A stretch of 64,000 nt of DNA from positions 1 to 64,000 of the forward strand of contig NZ_RDQR01000007.1 in assembly GCF_003703835.1 (NCBI RefSeq), read 5' to 3'. The notes below the pieces were generated by a model. The model did not search any database, was not told the origin of the DNA, and saw only the letters and a list, made by a program, of their open reading frames with translations. This document shows positions 26,217 to 37,104 of this stretch, piece after piece. How positions within the stretch are numbered: position 1 is the stretch's first letter; each line of letters starts with the position of its first letter. Both the position numbers and the translations under genes were made by a program. This stretch comes from Auritidibacter ignavus (lineage in GTDB: Bacteria; Actinomycetota; Actinomycetes; Actinomycetales; Micrococcaceae).

Positions 26217-26546
26217 TTACTCTACGGCAAGACGCGCGTTGTGCCAGGCAATCAGTTTTTCCCGCTGGCGACGACCAAGACCACGCAATCGGCGCTTGGG
26301 TGAAATCACACAGGCTTCCATCACCGTGGTAGCGCGCACTTCTCCAACACTGCGCAACGCCGTGAGCAGGTCGATGCACCGCATCCGACCAATGGCGTCA
26401 TCGAGATCGGCGATGGAGAACACATCTTCCAACGTGATCGCTCCATTGGCGAATGCAGCTTTCAGCTCTGCTCGGGCGGTGCGAGCTTCCAGCGCTTTTT
26501 CTCGGGCGGCCTGTCGTTCAGCAGGACTAAGTTGTTCCAAGACCAT
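26217..26546 (-). CDS. mihF: Actinobacterial integration host factor (mIHF)
   Basis: 109 residues from the ATG at 26546, which follows a GAGAGAGTGAGAG purine run. Features: Ala/Arg-rich helix (QAAREKALEARTARAELK), then TLEDVFSIADLDDAIGRM and a helix-two-turn-helix ending RLRGLGRRQREKL that contacts DNA. mIHF bends DNA and is essential in several actinobacteria. Its position between pyrF and gmk is typical. Confidence 0.9.
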   Translation of the reverse strand: MVLEQLSPAERQAAREKALEARTARAELKAAFANGAITLEDVFSIADLDDAIGRMRCIDLLTALRSVGEVRATTVMEACVISPKRRLRGLGRRQREKLIAWHNARLAVE

Positions 26547-26644
26547 TTCTCTCACTCTCTCTGTGGTTTTATCGGCAGTGCAATCCTTCGGCGGGGGCAA
26601 ATGTTCCCGCTGTCCAGAAACTCGCCACAGAGCAGAGTGAAACC

Positions 26645-27577
26645 CTAGGCGATGTGCACCCTAGCTAAAGAACACAGCGTGTTCTCAATTGCCTCCTGGA
26701 TGCCCGATCGCTGGGGACCGGCCCGGAGAATCCCTCGAGAGGAATTCACGAGCACCTGGGGCCAGGCTCGACCGAAACCCGTGACCACATCGTCCACCCC
26801 GGCTCCCTGTGCGCCGAAACCCGGTGCGAGCAACGGTGCCTGGGTATCCGACAGGTCAATCCCCAGCTCTCGAGTCCGAGAGGCCACTGTGGCGCCAATA
26901 ACGAGTCCAACGGATCCCATGACCGGCGCCCCAGTATGTCGTATCTCACTTTTGTTGTCACGACTTACCCTATCAATAATTGTCCGGGCGACAGAGTTTT
27001 CGGGCCCTCCCCGGTGCTGAACTTGTGCTCCCTCGGGATTGGAGGTCAGCCCCAAGACGAACACGCCACGGTGATGGCGCCGGGCCAGTTCAATAGCGGG
27101 TCGGAGTGACTCGTAGCCGAGATACGGGCTGAGGGTGAGTGCATCGGCTGCCAAGGCGGAGCCGTCGGCGAGCCATCCGTTAGCGTAACCGGCCATGGTG
27201 GAACCGATATCTCCGCGTTTGGCATCAGCGATGGTGAGGATCCCCGCTTCGCGGGCTTCGGCCAACACCGTTTCCAGCACCGCGAAGCCGGCTGAACCGT
27301 AGCGTTCGTAGAAGGCTACCTGGGGTTTCAGCACGGCCACCCCACCTGCTTGGTGTGGGTCATTGGTGTAGTCGTGGGCGACCTCGATCACCGTTCGACT
27401 GAAATGCTCTACTCCGTTGACATCGACCGGTAGCCCCCAATCCTGCATCAGTTCTGGGTGCGGGTCGATGCCAAGACACAGCTGACCGCGCTCGGCCATC
27501 GTGGCGGCCAGCCGTTGTCCGAACGGCTGGCGGGCTGCCGGAGGGGTGGTGTGGGTGGTCTGGGACGGGTCTGTCAT
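26645..27577 (-). CDS. pyrF: Orotidine 5'-phosphate decarboxylase (type 2)
   Basis: 310 residues. LCLGIDPHPELM at the N-terminus, the Lys-containing catalytic segment TIADAKRGDIGSTMAGYA, and the phosphate-binding end LLAPGFGAQGAG are those of type 2 OMP decarboxylases. It makes UMP from OMP. It starts eight bases after the carB stop, the last pyrimidine gene of the operon. Confidence 0.95.
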   Translation of the reverse strand: MTDPSQTTHTTPPAARQPFGQRLAATMAERGQLCLGIDPHPELMQDWGLPVDVNGVEHFSRTVIEVAHDYTNDPHQAGGVAVLKPQVAFYERYGSAGFAVLETVLAEAREAGILTIADAKRGDIGSTMAGYANGWLADGSALAADALTLSPYLGYESLRPAIELARRHHRGVFVLGLTSNPEGAQVQHRGGPENSVARTIIDRVSRDNKSEIRHTGAPVMGSVGLVIGATVASRTRELGIDLSDTQAPLLAPGFGAQGAGVDDVVTGFGRAWPQVLVNSSRGILRAGPQRSGIQEAIENTLCSLARVHIA

Positions 27578-27585
27578 GGTGATGC

Positions 27586-30500
27586 TCAGTTCTCGTTGAT
27601 CGCCCGGTGCAGGTTCTCATCGTGGACCTGCAGGCTGGTGACATCCCAGACGAATTCGCGCTGGGCATCGATCGCCTGCAGGGCCGCCCCGAAGGATTCC
27701 AGGGTGGTAATGATCGGGATGCCACGACTGGTGGCAGCCGCCCGGATCTCGTAGCCATCACCGCGAGCATTGCCCCCCGAGGGAGTGTTAAGCACCAAAT
27801 CTACGCGTCCGTCTTCGATCTGGTCCAAGATGGTTTCGGCCCGGGCATCTCCAGTATCTGTATCACCAGACTGATCGGTGATCTTGGCGACCACCTCGGT
27901 GGTGATGCCGTTGCGGGCCAGCACATCGGCGGTGCCTCCGGTGGAGACCAGGGTAAAGCCCATGTCCACCAGCGACTTGGCATACGGGACGACACCGCGC
28001 TTATCGCGGTTGGCCACCGAGATGAAGACCCGACCCTGAGTGGGCAATGGGCCTCCGGCTGCGGTTTGGGCCTTGGCGTAGGAGGTGTCGAAGTATCGGT
28101 CGATCCCCATCACTTCACCGGTGGAACGCATTTCCGGGCCCAACAATGCATCCACCACGCGCCCTTCGGGAGTACGGAACCGGGTAAAGGGCAACACGGC
28201 TTCCTTGACCGCCACCGCAGCGTTGATCGGCATCGAGGCGCCGTCGTAGGCGGTGGGGAGATCACCATGAGCTTTCAGCTCAGCGATGGTCTTGCCCACC
28301 CCGATCAATGCCGCGGCTTTGGCCAGTTGCACGCCGGTGGCTTTGGACACAAACGGCACGGTCCGTGAGGCCCGGGGGTTGGCCTCAATCACATACAGCA
28401 CATCGGCTGCCAGGGCGAACTGGATATTGATCAGCCCACGGACGCCCACACCCTCGGCGATGGCTTCGGTGGCATCTTTGACCCGCTCCAGCACGTCACG
28501 GGCCAGGGTGCGCGGTGGGAGCACACAGGCGGAGTCACCGGAGTGAATACCGGCCTCTTCGATGTGTTCCATGATCCCGCCCAGATACATCTCGGTGCCG
28601 TCGTAGAGCGCGTCGACGTCAATTTCGATGGCGTCGTCAAGGAATTTATCGACCAACATCGGGTGCTCGGGGGTGATCTCGGTGGCGTTGTCGATGTAGC
28701 TGGACAGCGAGGCCTCGTCGTAGACGATTTCCATCCCGCGTCCACCCAGTACGTAGGAGGGCCGGACCAGTACCGGGTAACCGATCTCATCGGCGACCTT
28801 CTTGGCGTCGGTGAAGCTCACCGCGGTGCCGTTCTTCGGCGAGATCAGGCCGGCCTCATCCAGCACCTGAGAGAACGCGCCACGGTCTTCGGCCAGGTTG
28901 ATCGCATACGGGCTGGTGCCCAAAATGGTCACCCCAGCATCGGCGAGTTCTTGGGCGAGCTTGAGCGGGGTTTGACCGCCCAGCTGCACGAACACACCGG
29001 CGACTCCCCCGGAGGCTTCTTCGGCGTGAATAATCTCCAACACGTCCTCCAGGGTCAGCGGCTCAAAGTAGAGCCGGTCGGAGATGTCGTAGTCGGTCGA
29101 GACGGTTTCCGGGTTGCAGTTGACCATGACCGTGTCGTACCCGGAGGCTTCTAGCGCCATGGTGGCGTGCACACACGAGTAGTCGAATTCCACACCCTGA
29201 CCGATCCGGTTCGGGCCTGACCCCAGAATAATCACCGAGGCACGCTCGTGGTCGGCGACTTCGGTTTCGGCGTCATAGCTGGAGTAGTGATACGGCGTGT
29301 AGGCCTCGAATTCACCGGCACAGGTGTCGACGGTCTTATACACCGGACGAATACCGAGTGCGTGGCGGACACCGCGCACCACGGCCGGGTCCAGGTGGCG
29401 TAGCTGGCCGATCTGGGCATCCGAGAAGCCGTGGCGTTTTGCCCGGCTCAACACGGACTCGTTCAGTTCCGGTGCCTGACGGACCTCGCCGGCCACCTCG
29501 TTGAGCAACACCAGCTGGTCGAGGAACCACGGGTCAATCCCGGTGGCCTCATATAGTTGCTCGACGGTGGCCCCACCCAGCAGGGCGCGCTGGACCTGGC
29601 CTAGGCGGTCAACGGTGGGAGTCTTGGCGGCCTCGATCAGCTCCGCAACTTCGTGCGCGTCGGGCACGGTGAAGTCCAGTTCTGCCCCGGACTGTTCCAG
29701 AGACCGCAGGGCCTTCTGCAGGGCTTCGGCGAAGTTGCGTCCCAGCGACATCACCTCGCCGACGGCCTTCATCGTGGTGGTCAGGGTTGGGTCGGCGGCC
29801 GGGAATTTCTCGAAGGCAAACCGCGGGACCTTCACGACAACGTAGTCCAGCATCGGCTCAAAAGCTGCCGGGGTCTTCTGGGTGATGTCGTTGGGGATCT
29901 CGTCCAGGGTGTAGCCCAGCGAGAGCTTGGTGGCGATCTTAGCGATCGGGTACCCGGTGGCCTTAGAGGCTAGCGCTGAGGAACGGGAGACGCGCGGGTT
30001 CATCTCGATGACCACGATCCGGCCGTTGGTGGGGTTGACGGCAAACTGGATGTTACAGCCACCGGTATCGACTCCGACCTCGCGGATGATGGCGATCGAG
30101 ATATCGCGCATCTTTTGGAATTCGCGGTCGGTGAGGGTCAGCGCGGGGGCGACGGTGATGGAGTCACCGGTGTGTACGCCGACCGGGTCGAAGTTCTCAA
30201 TCGAGCAGACCGCGACCACGTTATCGGCCGAGTCACGCATCATCTCGAATTCGAATTCTTTCCAGCCCAGGATGGATTCTTCCAGTAGCACCTCGTTGGT
30301 GGGTGAGTACTGCAAGCCGGCACCGGCAATGCGGTGCAGGTCTTCTTCGTTATAGGCCAGCCCGGAGCCCAGTCCGCCCATGGTGAATGAGGGGCGCACC
30401 ACCATGGGATACCCCAGGTGCTCGGCGGCTGCCAGGGCTTCGTCCATGGAGTGCACAATCTGCGAGCGGGCGGACTCGGCACCGCAACGTTCCACCACGC

Positions 30501-30900
30501 CTTTGAATTCTTCACGGTTTTCGCCCAGCTCGATGGCGTCAATATTGGCCCCGATCAGTTCCACGTTATATTCGGCCAGCACCCCGTTTTGATCCAGCGC
30601 GATGGCGGTGTTCAGCGCGGTCTGTCCGCCCAAGGTGGGTAGCACCGCGTCGGGGCGTTCGGCGGCAATGATTTTGGCGACCACTTCGGGGGTGATGGGT
30701 TCCACGTAGGTGGCATCAGCCAATTGCGGGTCAGTCATGATGGTCGCTGGGTTGGAGTTGACCAGGATGACCCGGATTCCTTCGTCTTTCAGCACCCGGA
30801 TGGCCTGGGTTCCGGAGTAGTCGAATTCTGCGGCCTGGCCGATCACGATCGGACCGGAACCGATGACGAGAACTGAGTGCAGATCAGTGCGTTTGGGCAT
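27586..30900 (-). CDS. carB: Carbamoyl-phosphate synthase, large subunit
   Basis: 1104 residues from the ATG at 30900 ([17 protein letters not shown]), with GGAG upstream; an open extension to 30945 overlaps carA and is unlikely. Two homologous ATP-grasp halves are visible: [20 protein letters not shown] and, in the second half, [20 protein letters not shown], each with EMNPR or EANPR metal-site segments. A C-terminal MGS-like regulatory domain ([15 protein letters not shown]) binds effectors. It makes carbamoyl phosphate for pyrimidines and arginine. Confidence 0.96.
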   Translation of the reverse strand: MPKRTDLHSVLVIGSGPIVIGQAAEFDYSGTQAIRVLKDEGIRVILVNSNPATIMTDPQLADATYVEPITPEVVAKIIAAERPDAVLPTLGGQTALNTAIALDQNGVLAEYNVELIGANIDAIELGENREEFKGVVERCGAESARSQIVHSMDEALAAAEHLGYPMVVRPSFTMGGLGSGLAYNEEDLHRIAGAGLQYSPTNEVLLEESILGWKEFEFEMMRDSADNVVAVCSIENFDPVGVHTGDSITVAPALTLTDREFQKMRDISIAIIREVGVDTGGCNIQFAVNPTNGRIVVIEMNPRVSRSSALASKATGYPIAKIATKLSLGYTLDEIPNDITQKTPAAFEPMLDYVVVKVPRFAFEKFPAADPTLTTTMKAVGEVMSLGRNFAEALQKALRSLEQSGAELDFTVPDAHEVAELIEAAKTPTVDRLGQVQRALLGGATVEQLYEATGIDPWFLDQLVLLNEVAGEVRQAPELNESVLSRAKRHGFSDAQIGQLRHLDPAVVRGVRHALGIRPVYKTVDTCAGEFEAYTPYHYSSYDAETEVADHERASVIILGSGPNRIGQGVEFDYSCVHATMALEASGYDTVMVNCNPETVSTDYDISDRLYFEPLTLEDVLEIIHAEEASGGVAGVFVQLGGQTPLKLAQELADAGVTILGTSPYAINLAEDRGAFSQVLDEAGLISPKNGTAVSFTDAKKVADEIGYPVLVRPSYVLGGRGMEIVYDEASLSSYIDNATEITPEHPMLVDKFLDDAIEIDVDALYDGTEMYLGGIMEHIEEAGIHSGDSACVLPPRTLARDVLERVKDATEAIAEGVGVRGLINIQFALAADVLYVIEANPRASRTVPFVSKATGVQLAKAAALIGVGKTIAELKAHGDLPTAYDGASMPINAAVAVKEAVLPFTRFRTPEGRVVDALLGPEMRSTGEVMGIDRYFDTSYAKAQTAAGGPLPTQGRVFISVANRDKRGVVPYAKSLVDMGFTLVSTGGTADVLARNGITTEVVAKITDQSGDTDTGDARAETILDQIEDGRVDLVLNTPSGGNARGDGYEIRAAATSRGIPIITTLESFGAALQAIDAQREFVWDVTSLQVHDENLHRAINEN

Positions 30901-30922
30901 GAGAGTTCTTTCTCCTTGGCGC

Positions 30923-32089
30923 TTAGCGGGTGGCGCGGTAGGCATCCATCAGTTCGGTGAAGTGGTCGAACAGCGGGTGCGAGTCGTGGGGTCCGGCGGC
31001 GGCTTCGGGGTGGAATTGGACCGAGAAGGCCGGCAGATCACAGGCAGTGAGTCCTTCCACGACCTGGTCGTTCAGGGAGTAGTAGGAGACTTTAACCGCC
31101 CCGTAGGCGGCTTCTGGTGCGCGCTGAGCCTGGCCGCGGGGTGCGTCAACGGCGAACCCGTGGTTTTGGGTGGTGATCAGGGTTTTGCCGGTGGCTTCTT
31201 CCAGCACCGGCTGGTTGGGCCCACGGTGACCGAACGGCAACTTATAGGTGTCAAAGCCCAGCGCGCGACCGAAAAGCTGGTGGCCGAAGCAGATACCGAA
31301 GAACGGAATCCGCTTCGTGAGTAGCTTACGCAGGGTGGCGACCTGCTCGTCAGCGGTGGCCGGGTCGCCAGGTCCGTTGGAGTAGAACACGCCGTCGGGG
31401 TCCAGCTCGACAATGGTCTGCAGGCTCGTGTTGGCCGGAAGCACCTCGAGGCGGATTCCGCGCATGGCCAGCTGGCGCAGTGTGGCGGCTTTGACGCCCA
31501 GATCCAGCACGGCGACCCGGTAGGTTTCCTCGATGTTGTCGTAGCCGTAGTCGGCCGGTCCCACCGAGTAGGCTTTCTCAGTGGTGACCCCGTCGATCAG
31601 GCTCAGGCCCTTCATCGACGGTTGGTCTGTGACCTGGCTGATGAGCTGTTCCAGTGGTGCGTGGGCGGACTCGCCGGAGAAGATGCCGGCGTTCATCACT
31701 CCGACAGTGCGCAACCGGCGCACCAGCGCTCGGGTATCGACGCCTTGGATGCCCACAATGTCGTTGGCCACCAGGTCATCTTCCAGTGACCGGGTGGCCC
31801 GCCAGGAGGATACCACGCGGGAGGGCTCACGAACCACCAGGCCGGCGCACCAGTAGCGTTCGGATTCGAAGTCTTCGTCGTTGGCCCCGGTATTGCCGAT
31901 GTGCGGGGAGGAATGGACCACAATCTGACGGGTGCACGAGGGGTCGGTGAGCACCTCTTGGTACCCGGTCATGCCGGTGGTGAAGATGGCTTCTCCCAGG
32001 GTGGTCCCGACGGCTCCGTAGGACCGTCCGGTGAAGGTGGTGCCGTCTGCTAAGACGAGCACTGCTGGTGCGGTATCTGTAAGGCTCAC
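30923..32089 (-). CDS. carA: Carbamoyl-phosphate synthase, small subunit
   Basis: 388 residues. The N-terminal half has [20 protein letters not shown]. The class I glutamine amidotransferase half has the Cys nucleophile in [15 protein letters not shown] and the His/Glu pair in [13 protein letters not shown]. It supplies ammonia to CarB. 22 bases separate it from carB. Confidence 0.95.
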   Translation of the reverse strand: MSLTDTAPAVLVLADGTTFTGRSYGAVGTTLGEAIFTTGMTGYQEVLTDPSCTRQIVVHSSPHIGNTGANDEDFESERYWCAGLVVREPSRVVSSWRATRSLEDDLVANDIVGIQGVDTRALVRRLRTVGVMNAGIFSGESAHAPLEQLISQVTDQPSMKGLSLIDGVTTEKAYSVGPADYGYDNIEETYRVAVLDLGVKAATLRQLAMRGIRLEVLPANTSLQTIVELDPDGVFYSNGPGDPATADEQVATLRKLLTKRIPFFGICFGHQLFGRALGFDTYKLPFGHRGPNQPVLEEATGKTLITTQNHGFAVDAPRGQAQRAPEAAYGAVKVSYYSLNDQVVEGLTACDLPAFSVQFHPEAAAGPHDSHPLFDHFTELMDAYRATR

Positions 32090-32165
32090 GGTTGGGTTTC
32101 TCGCTTCCTGCTACACATTTCTCGACGCGAACGACTCGACACAAACGACGCGACGGTGGTGGGCT

Positions 32166-32726
32166 TTACTCTGGTTGGCGCTGCTGGCTGGTCTGGTGCA
32201 TCGTCTCCAGGAGCGTGTGTTGGTCTGCACTGTTGCGGGTTCGGAACCCGGTGGTCACCGGGATCTGCCCCAGATTCCATCCGATGGTGATCAGTCCGTC
32301 TTTTTCCACGAACTTGCCGACCATCCCGGAACTGGTACTGATCTGGGTGATATCTCGGAACGGAATCACAAAGTTTGGGGAGCCTTCCAGCAACAGCACC
32401 ACGCCCAGAGGGTGGACCTCGCACTGGGCGCGGGTCCGGATCCCCAGACCATGCACGGCCACCCGATCCAGCCAGTCTTCACCACGCACGGTGCTGACAT
32501 ATATGCCCTGGGCTTGAGCTAGTGGCTCGGTGGCTAACAGTCGGTCGGGCACCGGTAGTGGGGCCGGGATATTGACTTGCCGGCGTCGCCGCGCGCGCCA
32601 CCCGAACCACAGTCCCAGCACCACCAGTCCGATCAGGCCCAGAGTCAACAGAATGATCACCAGGTAGGCCCCGGTATCTGATTCGGCCTCGGCATTGGTG
32701 GCCATGACGGTGACAAAAGGTGACAC
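32166..32726 (-). CDS. PH-domain-like membrane protein of the pyrimidine operon
   Basis: 186 residues. One N-terminal membrane helix (YLVIILLTLGLIGLVVLGLWFGW) is followed by a basic RRRR patch and a soluble beta-rich domain with VHPLGVVLLLEGSPNFVIPFRDI and GLITIGWNL, resembling a bacterial PH-like domain. A gene of this kind between pyrC and carA is usual in actinobacteria; its function is not known. The GTG at 32726 is used because GGAG lies upstream; ATG at 32705 is an alternative. Confidence 0.75.
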   Translation of the reverse strand: MSPFVTVMATNAEAESDTGAYLVIILLTLGLIGLVVLGLWFGWRARRRRQVNIPAPLPVPDRLLATEPLAQAQGIYVSTVRGEDWLDRVAVHGLGIRTRAQCEVHPLGVVLLLEGSPNFVIPFRDITQISTSSGMVGKFVEKDGLITIGWNLGQIPVTTGFRTRNSADQHTLLETMHQTSQQRQPE

Positions 32727-32782
32727 GCTGTGGTTCTTTCTCCTCGTAGCGGGTGGGCAGTATCAGTGGCTTGGCGAGATCA

Positions 32783-34168
32783 CTAGTCGACTGGGTGCGC
32801 CGGGGTTTGCCGGCGGCCGGCCTGAACGTGCGGGTTCGGGGTCGCCAACTGGCCCTCGGCCACCACCTGGTGGCCCCGGTAAAACACGTGGCGCACACTG
32901 CCAGGTAGCTCCATGCCGCGGTAGGGCGTGTTGCTGGATTTGGATACGTGTTCGGTCGGGTCCACGGTAAAGGTGGTGTCAGGGTCGTAGAGGACCAGGT
33001 TGGCCACCACCCCGGTGCGTAGCTCGCCCTCGGGGCTGATGTGGCCTTGGTCGCAGTCCCCGGCGATGCGGGCCGGGGCGGCTGAAAACGCGTGGGCGAT
33101 CCGATTCCAGTCACAGGTTCCGGTGTCAATCATGGCGTGTTGGACCACCGAGAGGGCCGTTTCGAGCCCGGTCATGCCCATCGCGGCCACCGGCCATTCG
33201 CATTCTTTGGCTTCGGCGGTGTGCGGGGCGTGGTCGGTGCCAATGGTGTCGATGGTGCCATCGGCGAGTCCGGCCCGTAGCGCCAGCACATCGGACTCCC
33301 GGCGTAGCGGCGGGTTGACTTTGAACACCGGATTATAGGTGGCCACCAAGTCTTCGGTGAGCAGCAGGTGGTGCGGGGTGACCTCGGCGGTGATGTCGAT
33401 CCCTTGGGCTTTGGCCCAACGGATGATTTCCACCGACCCGGCGGTCGAGACGTGGCAGATGTGTAGCCGGGAGCCCAAGTGATGGGCCAACAACGCGTCG
33501 CGGGCGATGATGGATTCTTCCGCCACAGCCGGCCATCCGGCCAGTCCCAGGGTGCTGGACAGGCTCGATTCGTTCATCTGCGCACCCTCGGTCAGCCGGG
33601 GTTCTTGGGCGTGCTGGGCGATGAACCCGTTGAAGGATTTCACGTATTCTAAGGCCCGGCGCATCACCAGCGGATCCCACACGCAGTGCCCGTCATCGGA
33701 GAACATACTCACCTGGGCTTGGGAGGCATGCATAGCAGACAGCTCAGCCAATTGTTCGCCAGCCAACCCCACGGTGACGGCACCGACCGGGTGTACATCG
33801 CACCAACCAGCGGCGCGACCCAGGGCCCAGACCTGTTCGACCACCCCGGCGGTATCGGCCACCGGGGTGGAGTTAGCCATCGCATGGACCGCGGTAAACC
33901 CACCCTTGGCGGCCGCCCGGGTGCCGGTCTCGACGGTTTCAGCATCTTCTTTACCGGGCTCGCGTAAGTGGGTGTGCAGATCCACCAACCCCGGGAGCAC
34001 GACCATCCCGGTGGCGTCACAGGTGGTGGTTTCCTCCGGGGCGGGCTGAGAATCGTGGGCGCAGGTCACGTCCTGACCGGTGGCGACCAGGATGCCGTCG
34101 CGGATCAGCAGGTCGGAGACCTGCCCGTTGGGCATGGTGGCCTGGCGAATCAGGGTGGTCGATGACAT
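32783..34168 (-). CDS. pyrC: Dihydroorotase
   Basis: 461 residues, class I type. Metal ligands occur in LPGLVDLHTHLREPG, then the HAQEPRLTEG and HICHVSTAGSVEI segments and the catalytic Asp in DTIGTDHAPHT. It cyclises carbamoyl aspartate. It starts seven bases after pyrB. Confidence 0.95.
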   Translation of the reverse strand: MSSTTLIRQATMPNGQVSDLLIRDGILVATGQDVTCAHDSQPAPEETTTCDATGMVVLPGLVDLHTHLREPGKEDAETVETGTRAAAKGGFTAVHAMANSTPVADTAGVVEQVWALGRAAGWCDVHPVGAVTVGLAGEQLAELSAMHASQAQVSMFSDDGHCVWDPLVMRRALEYVKSFNGFIAQHAQEPRLTEGAQMNESSLSSTLGLAGWPAVAEESIIARDALLAHHLGSRLHICHVSTAGSVEIIRWAKAQGIDITAEVTPHHLLLTEDLVATYNPVFKVNPPLRRESDVLALRAGLADGTIDTIGTDHAPHTAEAKECEWPVAAMGMTGLETALSVVQHAMIDTGTCDWNRIAHAFSAAPARIAGDCDQGHISPEGELRTGVVANLVLYDPDTTFTVDPTEHVSKSSNTPYRGMELPGSVRHVFYRGHQVVAEGQLATPNPHVQAGRRQTPAHPVD

Positions 34169-34175
34169 GGTTGGC

Positions 34176-35159
34176 TCAACCGTCCTTTCCGGGGTTCTCA
34201 GCAGCCAAGATCAGGTACAGCACGGCCATACGGATTGAGACCCCGTTGGCGACCTGTTCGAGCACGGTGTTCCGTGGCGAATCGGCCGCGGTGGAGGAGA
34301 TTTCCAGCCCGCGGTTCATCGGTCCCGGGTGCATGATGATCGCTTCGGTGTCCTCCAGCCGGCTCAGCCGTTCAGACGTCAGCCCCCACCCGCGGGTGTA
34401 CTCGGCGGTGGAGGGGAAAAACGACTGGTGCATCCGTTCCTGCTGAATCCGCAACATCATCACCGCATCCGGCTCGGTGGCCAGGGCTTCGTCGAGGTCG
34501 TAGGTGACCTCGCACGGCCAGGACTCGGCCCCCAGAGGCATCAGAGTAGCCGGTCCAGCCAGGGTCACGCGCGCCCCGAGGGTGTTGAGTAGCCACACAT
34601 TGGAGCGAGCCACTCGAGAATGCAGAATGTCTCCGACAATCACCACGTGTCGGCCGGTCAAATCCTGACCCACCGGCGGGGCGGTGGCCGGGTCGGCCCC
34701 GTCGCGGAAGGCGAAGCGGTGGCGCATCGAAAAGGCATCGAGCAACGCTTGGGTGGGGTGCTCGTGGGTGCCATCGCCGGCATTGACCACCGGGGAGGAG
34801 CACCAGCCAGATTCAGCCAGTTGGTGGGCGGCACCGGATGCCCAGTGGCGCATCACGATCGCGTCAGCGCCGGTGGCTTCCAAGGTTTGGACGGTATCGC
34901 GCAGGGACTCTCCTTTGGACACCGAAGAACCCCGTGCGGAGAAGTTCAGCACATCAGCGCTGAGCCGTTTAGCGGCTGCTTCAAAGGAGATCCTTGTCCG
35001 GGTGGAATCTTCAAAGAAGAGGTTCACCACGGTGCGTCCGCGCAAAGCGGGAAGCTTTTTCACCTGACGGTCTTTGACCCCGGCCATTTCTTCGGCGGTA
35101 TCGAGGATGTGCAGGGCGTCTTGGAAGCACAGATCCTGGGTGGACAAAAGGTGTCGCAT
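34176..35159 (-). CDS. pyrB: Aspartate carbamoyltransferase catalytic subunit
   Basis: 327 residues from the ATG at 35159; a GTG six bases earlier overlaps the pyrR stop. The carbamoyl-phosphate site is [19 protein letters not shown], followed by [16 protein letters not shown], the [11 protein letters not shown] segment and GPMNRG near the end. It commits carbamoyl phosphate to pyrimidines. No PyrI regulatory chain is present, as usual for this group. Confidence 0.96.
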   Translation of the reverse strand: MRHLLSTQDLCFQDALHILDTAEEMAGVKDRQVKKLPALRGRTVVNLFFEDSTRTRISFEAAAKRLSADVLNFSARGSSVSKGESLRDTVQTLEATGADAIVMRHWASGAAHQLAESGWCSSPVVNAGDGTHEHPTQALLDAFSMRHRFAFRDGADPATAPPVGQDLTGRHVVIVGDILHSRVARSNVWLLNTLGARVTLAGPATLMPLGAESWPCEVTYDLDEALATEPDAVMMLRIQQERMHQSFFPSTAEYTRGWGLTSERLSRLEDTEAIIMHPGPMNRGLEISSTAADSPRNTVLEQVANGVSIRMAVLYLILAAENPGKDG

Positions 35160-35161
35160 GA

Positions 35162-35773
35162 TCACCGCACCCCCGTTGCGGTCACGACGGTATCGGAGAT
35201 GATCACGCAGTCTTCGTGCTCGGTGCCATCGACGTCTTCCAGCCAGACACTGACGCGTTCTGCCGTGGAGGTGGGCAGGTTTTTGCCGACATGGTCGGCG
35301 CGGATGGGCAGTTGCCGGTGGCCACGGTCGACCAGTACGGCCAGGCGCACAGCGGCCGGGCGACCAATATCAGATAGGGCATCAAGTCCGGCTCGTACGG
35401 TGCGTCCGGAAAATAGTACGTCATCGACCAAGACCACGACCGCATCATCGATGCCGTTACGCGGTAGCGAGGTCGGGACTGGGATCCGGGAGGCCTGGGT
35501 GCGCAGATCGTCCCGGTACAGGGTGATATCCAGGGTTCCGGTGCGTTCGGTGGCATCGAAGTCCGGGTCGATTCCGGCGATTTTTTCGGAAATTCGGTGG
35601 GCTAGTGGAACGCCTCGCCGGGGAATACCGAGCACCACGAGCTGATCGCTACCGTGATTCGATTCCAAAATTTCATGGGCCATTCGGGTTAACGCCCGGT
35701 CAATATCGGCCGCGTTGGCTACCACCCGGGCGAGCCGGGAGGCGGGGTTTTTGGGTTCGACAAAATCTCCCAC
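35162..35773 (-). CDS. pyrR: Pyrimidine operon regulator PyrR / uracil phosphoribosyltransferase
   Basis: 203 residues, GTG start. The PRPP-binding loop [18 protein letters not shown] is diagnostic, and [14 protein letters not shown] is the family's substrate segment. PyrR binds pyr mRNA when UMP is high. It is the first gene of pyrR-pyrB-pyrC-PH protein-carA-carB-pyrF, and a matching RNA site overlaps its own ribosome binding site. Confidence 0.95.
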   Translation of the reverse strand: MGDFVEPKNPASRLARVVANAADIDRALTRMAHEILESNHGSDQLVVLGIPRRGVPLAHRISEKIAGIDPDFDATERTGTLDITLYRDDLRTQASRIPVPTSLPRNGIDDAVVVLVDDVLFSGRTVRAGLDALSDIGRPAAVRLAVLVDRGHRQLPIRADHVGKNLPTSTAERVSVWLEDVDGTEHEDCVIISDTVVTATGVR

Positions 35774-35778
35774 CGTGT

Positions 35779-35812
35779 CTCCTTTCCCGCCTCACAGGAC
35801 GGTCTTTAAAGG
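35779..35812 (-). promoter_or_regulatory. PyrR-binding hairpin overlapping the pyrR ribosome binding site
   Basis: In the leftward transcript CCUUU (35812-35808) pairs with AAAGG (35785-35781), and an upper CCG/CGG stem carries a loop UCCUGUGAGG. This loop agrees with the PyrR recognition consensus (UCCnGnGAGG). The 3' arm plus the next two bases form AAAGGAG, the ribosome binding site six bases before the pyrR GTG. Bound PyrR would hide that site and repress translation, as described for mycobacterial pyrR. Confidence 0.75.
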
Positions 35813-35891
35813 ATGTCCACAACCGGTTGGTTCGGGGCGGTTTCCACTGGTCAACTCTAGCACGATCGTTCACCGGCCCGAGCGCATCGTG

Positions 35892-36308
35892 TTAGAGCAC
35901 CAGGGTAGGTTTGACCTGCTGAATTCGTCCCAGCAGACCGTTGACGAAATCCGGAGACTCATCGGTGGAGTACTCTTTGGCGATGGTGGTGGCCTCCGAA
36001 ACGGCCACCGCGTCGGGAACATCGTCGTTGAACAGCAGCTCCCAGGTCCCCACGCGCAGGGTAGCCCGGTCGAAGGCCGGCATCCGGTCCATGCTCCACC
36101 CTTGGGTGTAGGTGGCCAAAATCTCATCAATGCGGTCGTATTCGGTAATGACCCCGTCGACGATTTCGGCGGTATAGGGGTTGATGATTTGGTCGGTGTA
36201 TTGCCGGCGCGCCTGCAACGCGGCCAAGGGTGTGGAGTGGCGTTGTTCGGCTTCAAAAATGATCTCGACGGCGCGTCGTCTGGCCCGTCCTCGCGAGGAG
36301 GTTCTCAC
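35892..36308 (-). CDS. nusB: Transcription antitermination factor NusB
   Basis: 138 residues from the GTG at 36308, with AGGAC five bases upstream; longer versions reach into unconserved sequence. Typical segments: RRRAVEIIFEAEQR, then DRMPAFDRATLRVGTWELLF and VAVSEATTIAKEYSTDESPDFVNGLL broken by short variable runs. NusB with NusE helps rRNA antitermination. It sits just downstream of efp. Confidence 0.93.
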   Translation of the reverse strand: MRTSSRGRARRRAVEIIFEAEQRHSTPLAALQARRQYTDQIINPYTAEIVDGVITEYDRIDEILATYTQGWSMDRMPAFDRATLRVGTWELLFNDDVPDAVAVSEATTIAKEYSTDESPDFVNGLLGRIQQVKPTLVL

Positions 36309-36428
36309 GTGTTGTCCTGGTCCTTCTGATGATTTAACGGTCGGCACAGTATCTGAGATGACTGCACCCACCCTGCCGTGCGACGGTGGGCCGCTCAGCA
36401 CCGGGTGGGTGTCTCGACAAGAGAAGTC

Positions 36429-36998
36429 TTAGTCGGTGACGCGACCCTGGTATTCACCGTTGCGGGTGTCAACCTTGACCTTGGTACCCTGCTCCACGAA
36501 CAGCGGAACATGCACCACGTAACCGGTTTCCAGGGTGGCCGGCTTGGTACCGGCCGAGGAGCGGTCGCCCTGCAACCCGGGTTCGGTGTAGGTGATTTCC
36601 AGGACCACCGAGGCCGGCATGTCCAGGTACAGCGGGGTGCCGTCGGAGATCGCGATGGTCACGGTCTCATTTTCCAACAGGTAGTTGGCTGCATCGCCGA
36701 CCACGGACTCGGGGACGATGATCTGGTCGAACGTGGTGTTGTCCATGAAGACAAACTCGTCACCGTCGCGGTACAAAAACTGGTAGTCCGAGCGGTCCAC
36801 GGTAGCGAACTCAACTTTAGCCCCGGCGTTGAAGGTCTTATCGATGGTCTTACCGCTGGTGAGGTTTTTGATCTTGGTCCGCACGAAGGCGCCACCCTTG
36901 CCGGGTTTGACGTGCTGGAACTCCTGGACGTTCCACAGTTGTCCGTCCAGGGAGATCACCGAGCCGTTTTTAATATCGTTACTGGTGAGCATGACCAT
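36429..36998 (-). CDS. efp: Elongation factor P
   Basis: 189 residues. KOW-like domain I begins [18 protein letters not shown] and carries the tip [14 protein letters not shown] with the Lys that can be modified in EF-P. Domains II/III have [13 protein letters not shown] and [12 protein letters not shown] at the end. It relieves ribosome stalling at polyproline. The start may be the third codon (ATG at 36992). Confidence 0.95.
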   Translation of the reverse strand: MVMLTSNDIKNGSVISLDGQLWNVQEFQHVKPGKGGAFVRTKIKNLTSGKTIDKTFNAGAKVEFATVDRSDYQFLYRDGDEFVFMDNTTFDQIIVPESVVGDAANYLLENETVTIAISDGTPLYLDMPASVVLEITYTEPGLQGDRSSAGTKPATLETGYVVHVPLFVEQGTKVKVDTRNGEYQGRVTD

Positions 36999-37104
36999 GC
37001 GCCGTTATAACCTCACTTCGGTTGATGAACGTTGGGAAAGATGACCTCTAACAGTGTAACGCCTTTGCGCAGGCCTGTTCGTGCTGTTCGTCGGTTCCGG
37101 TACC

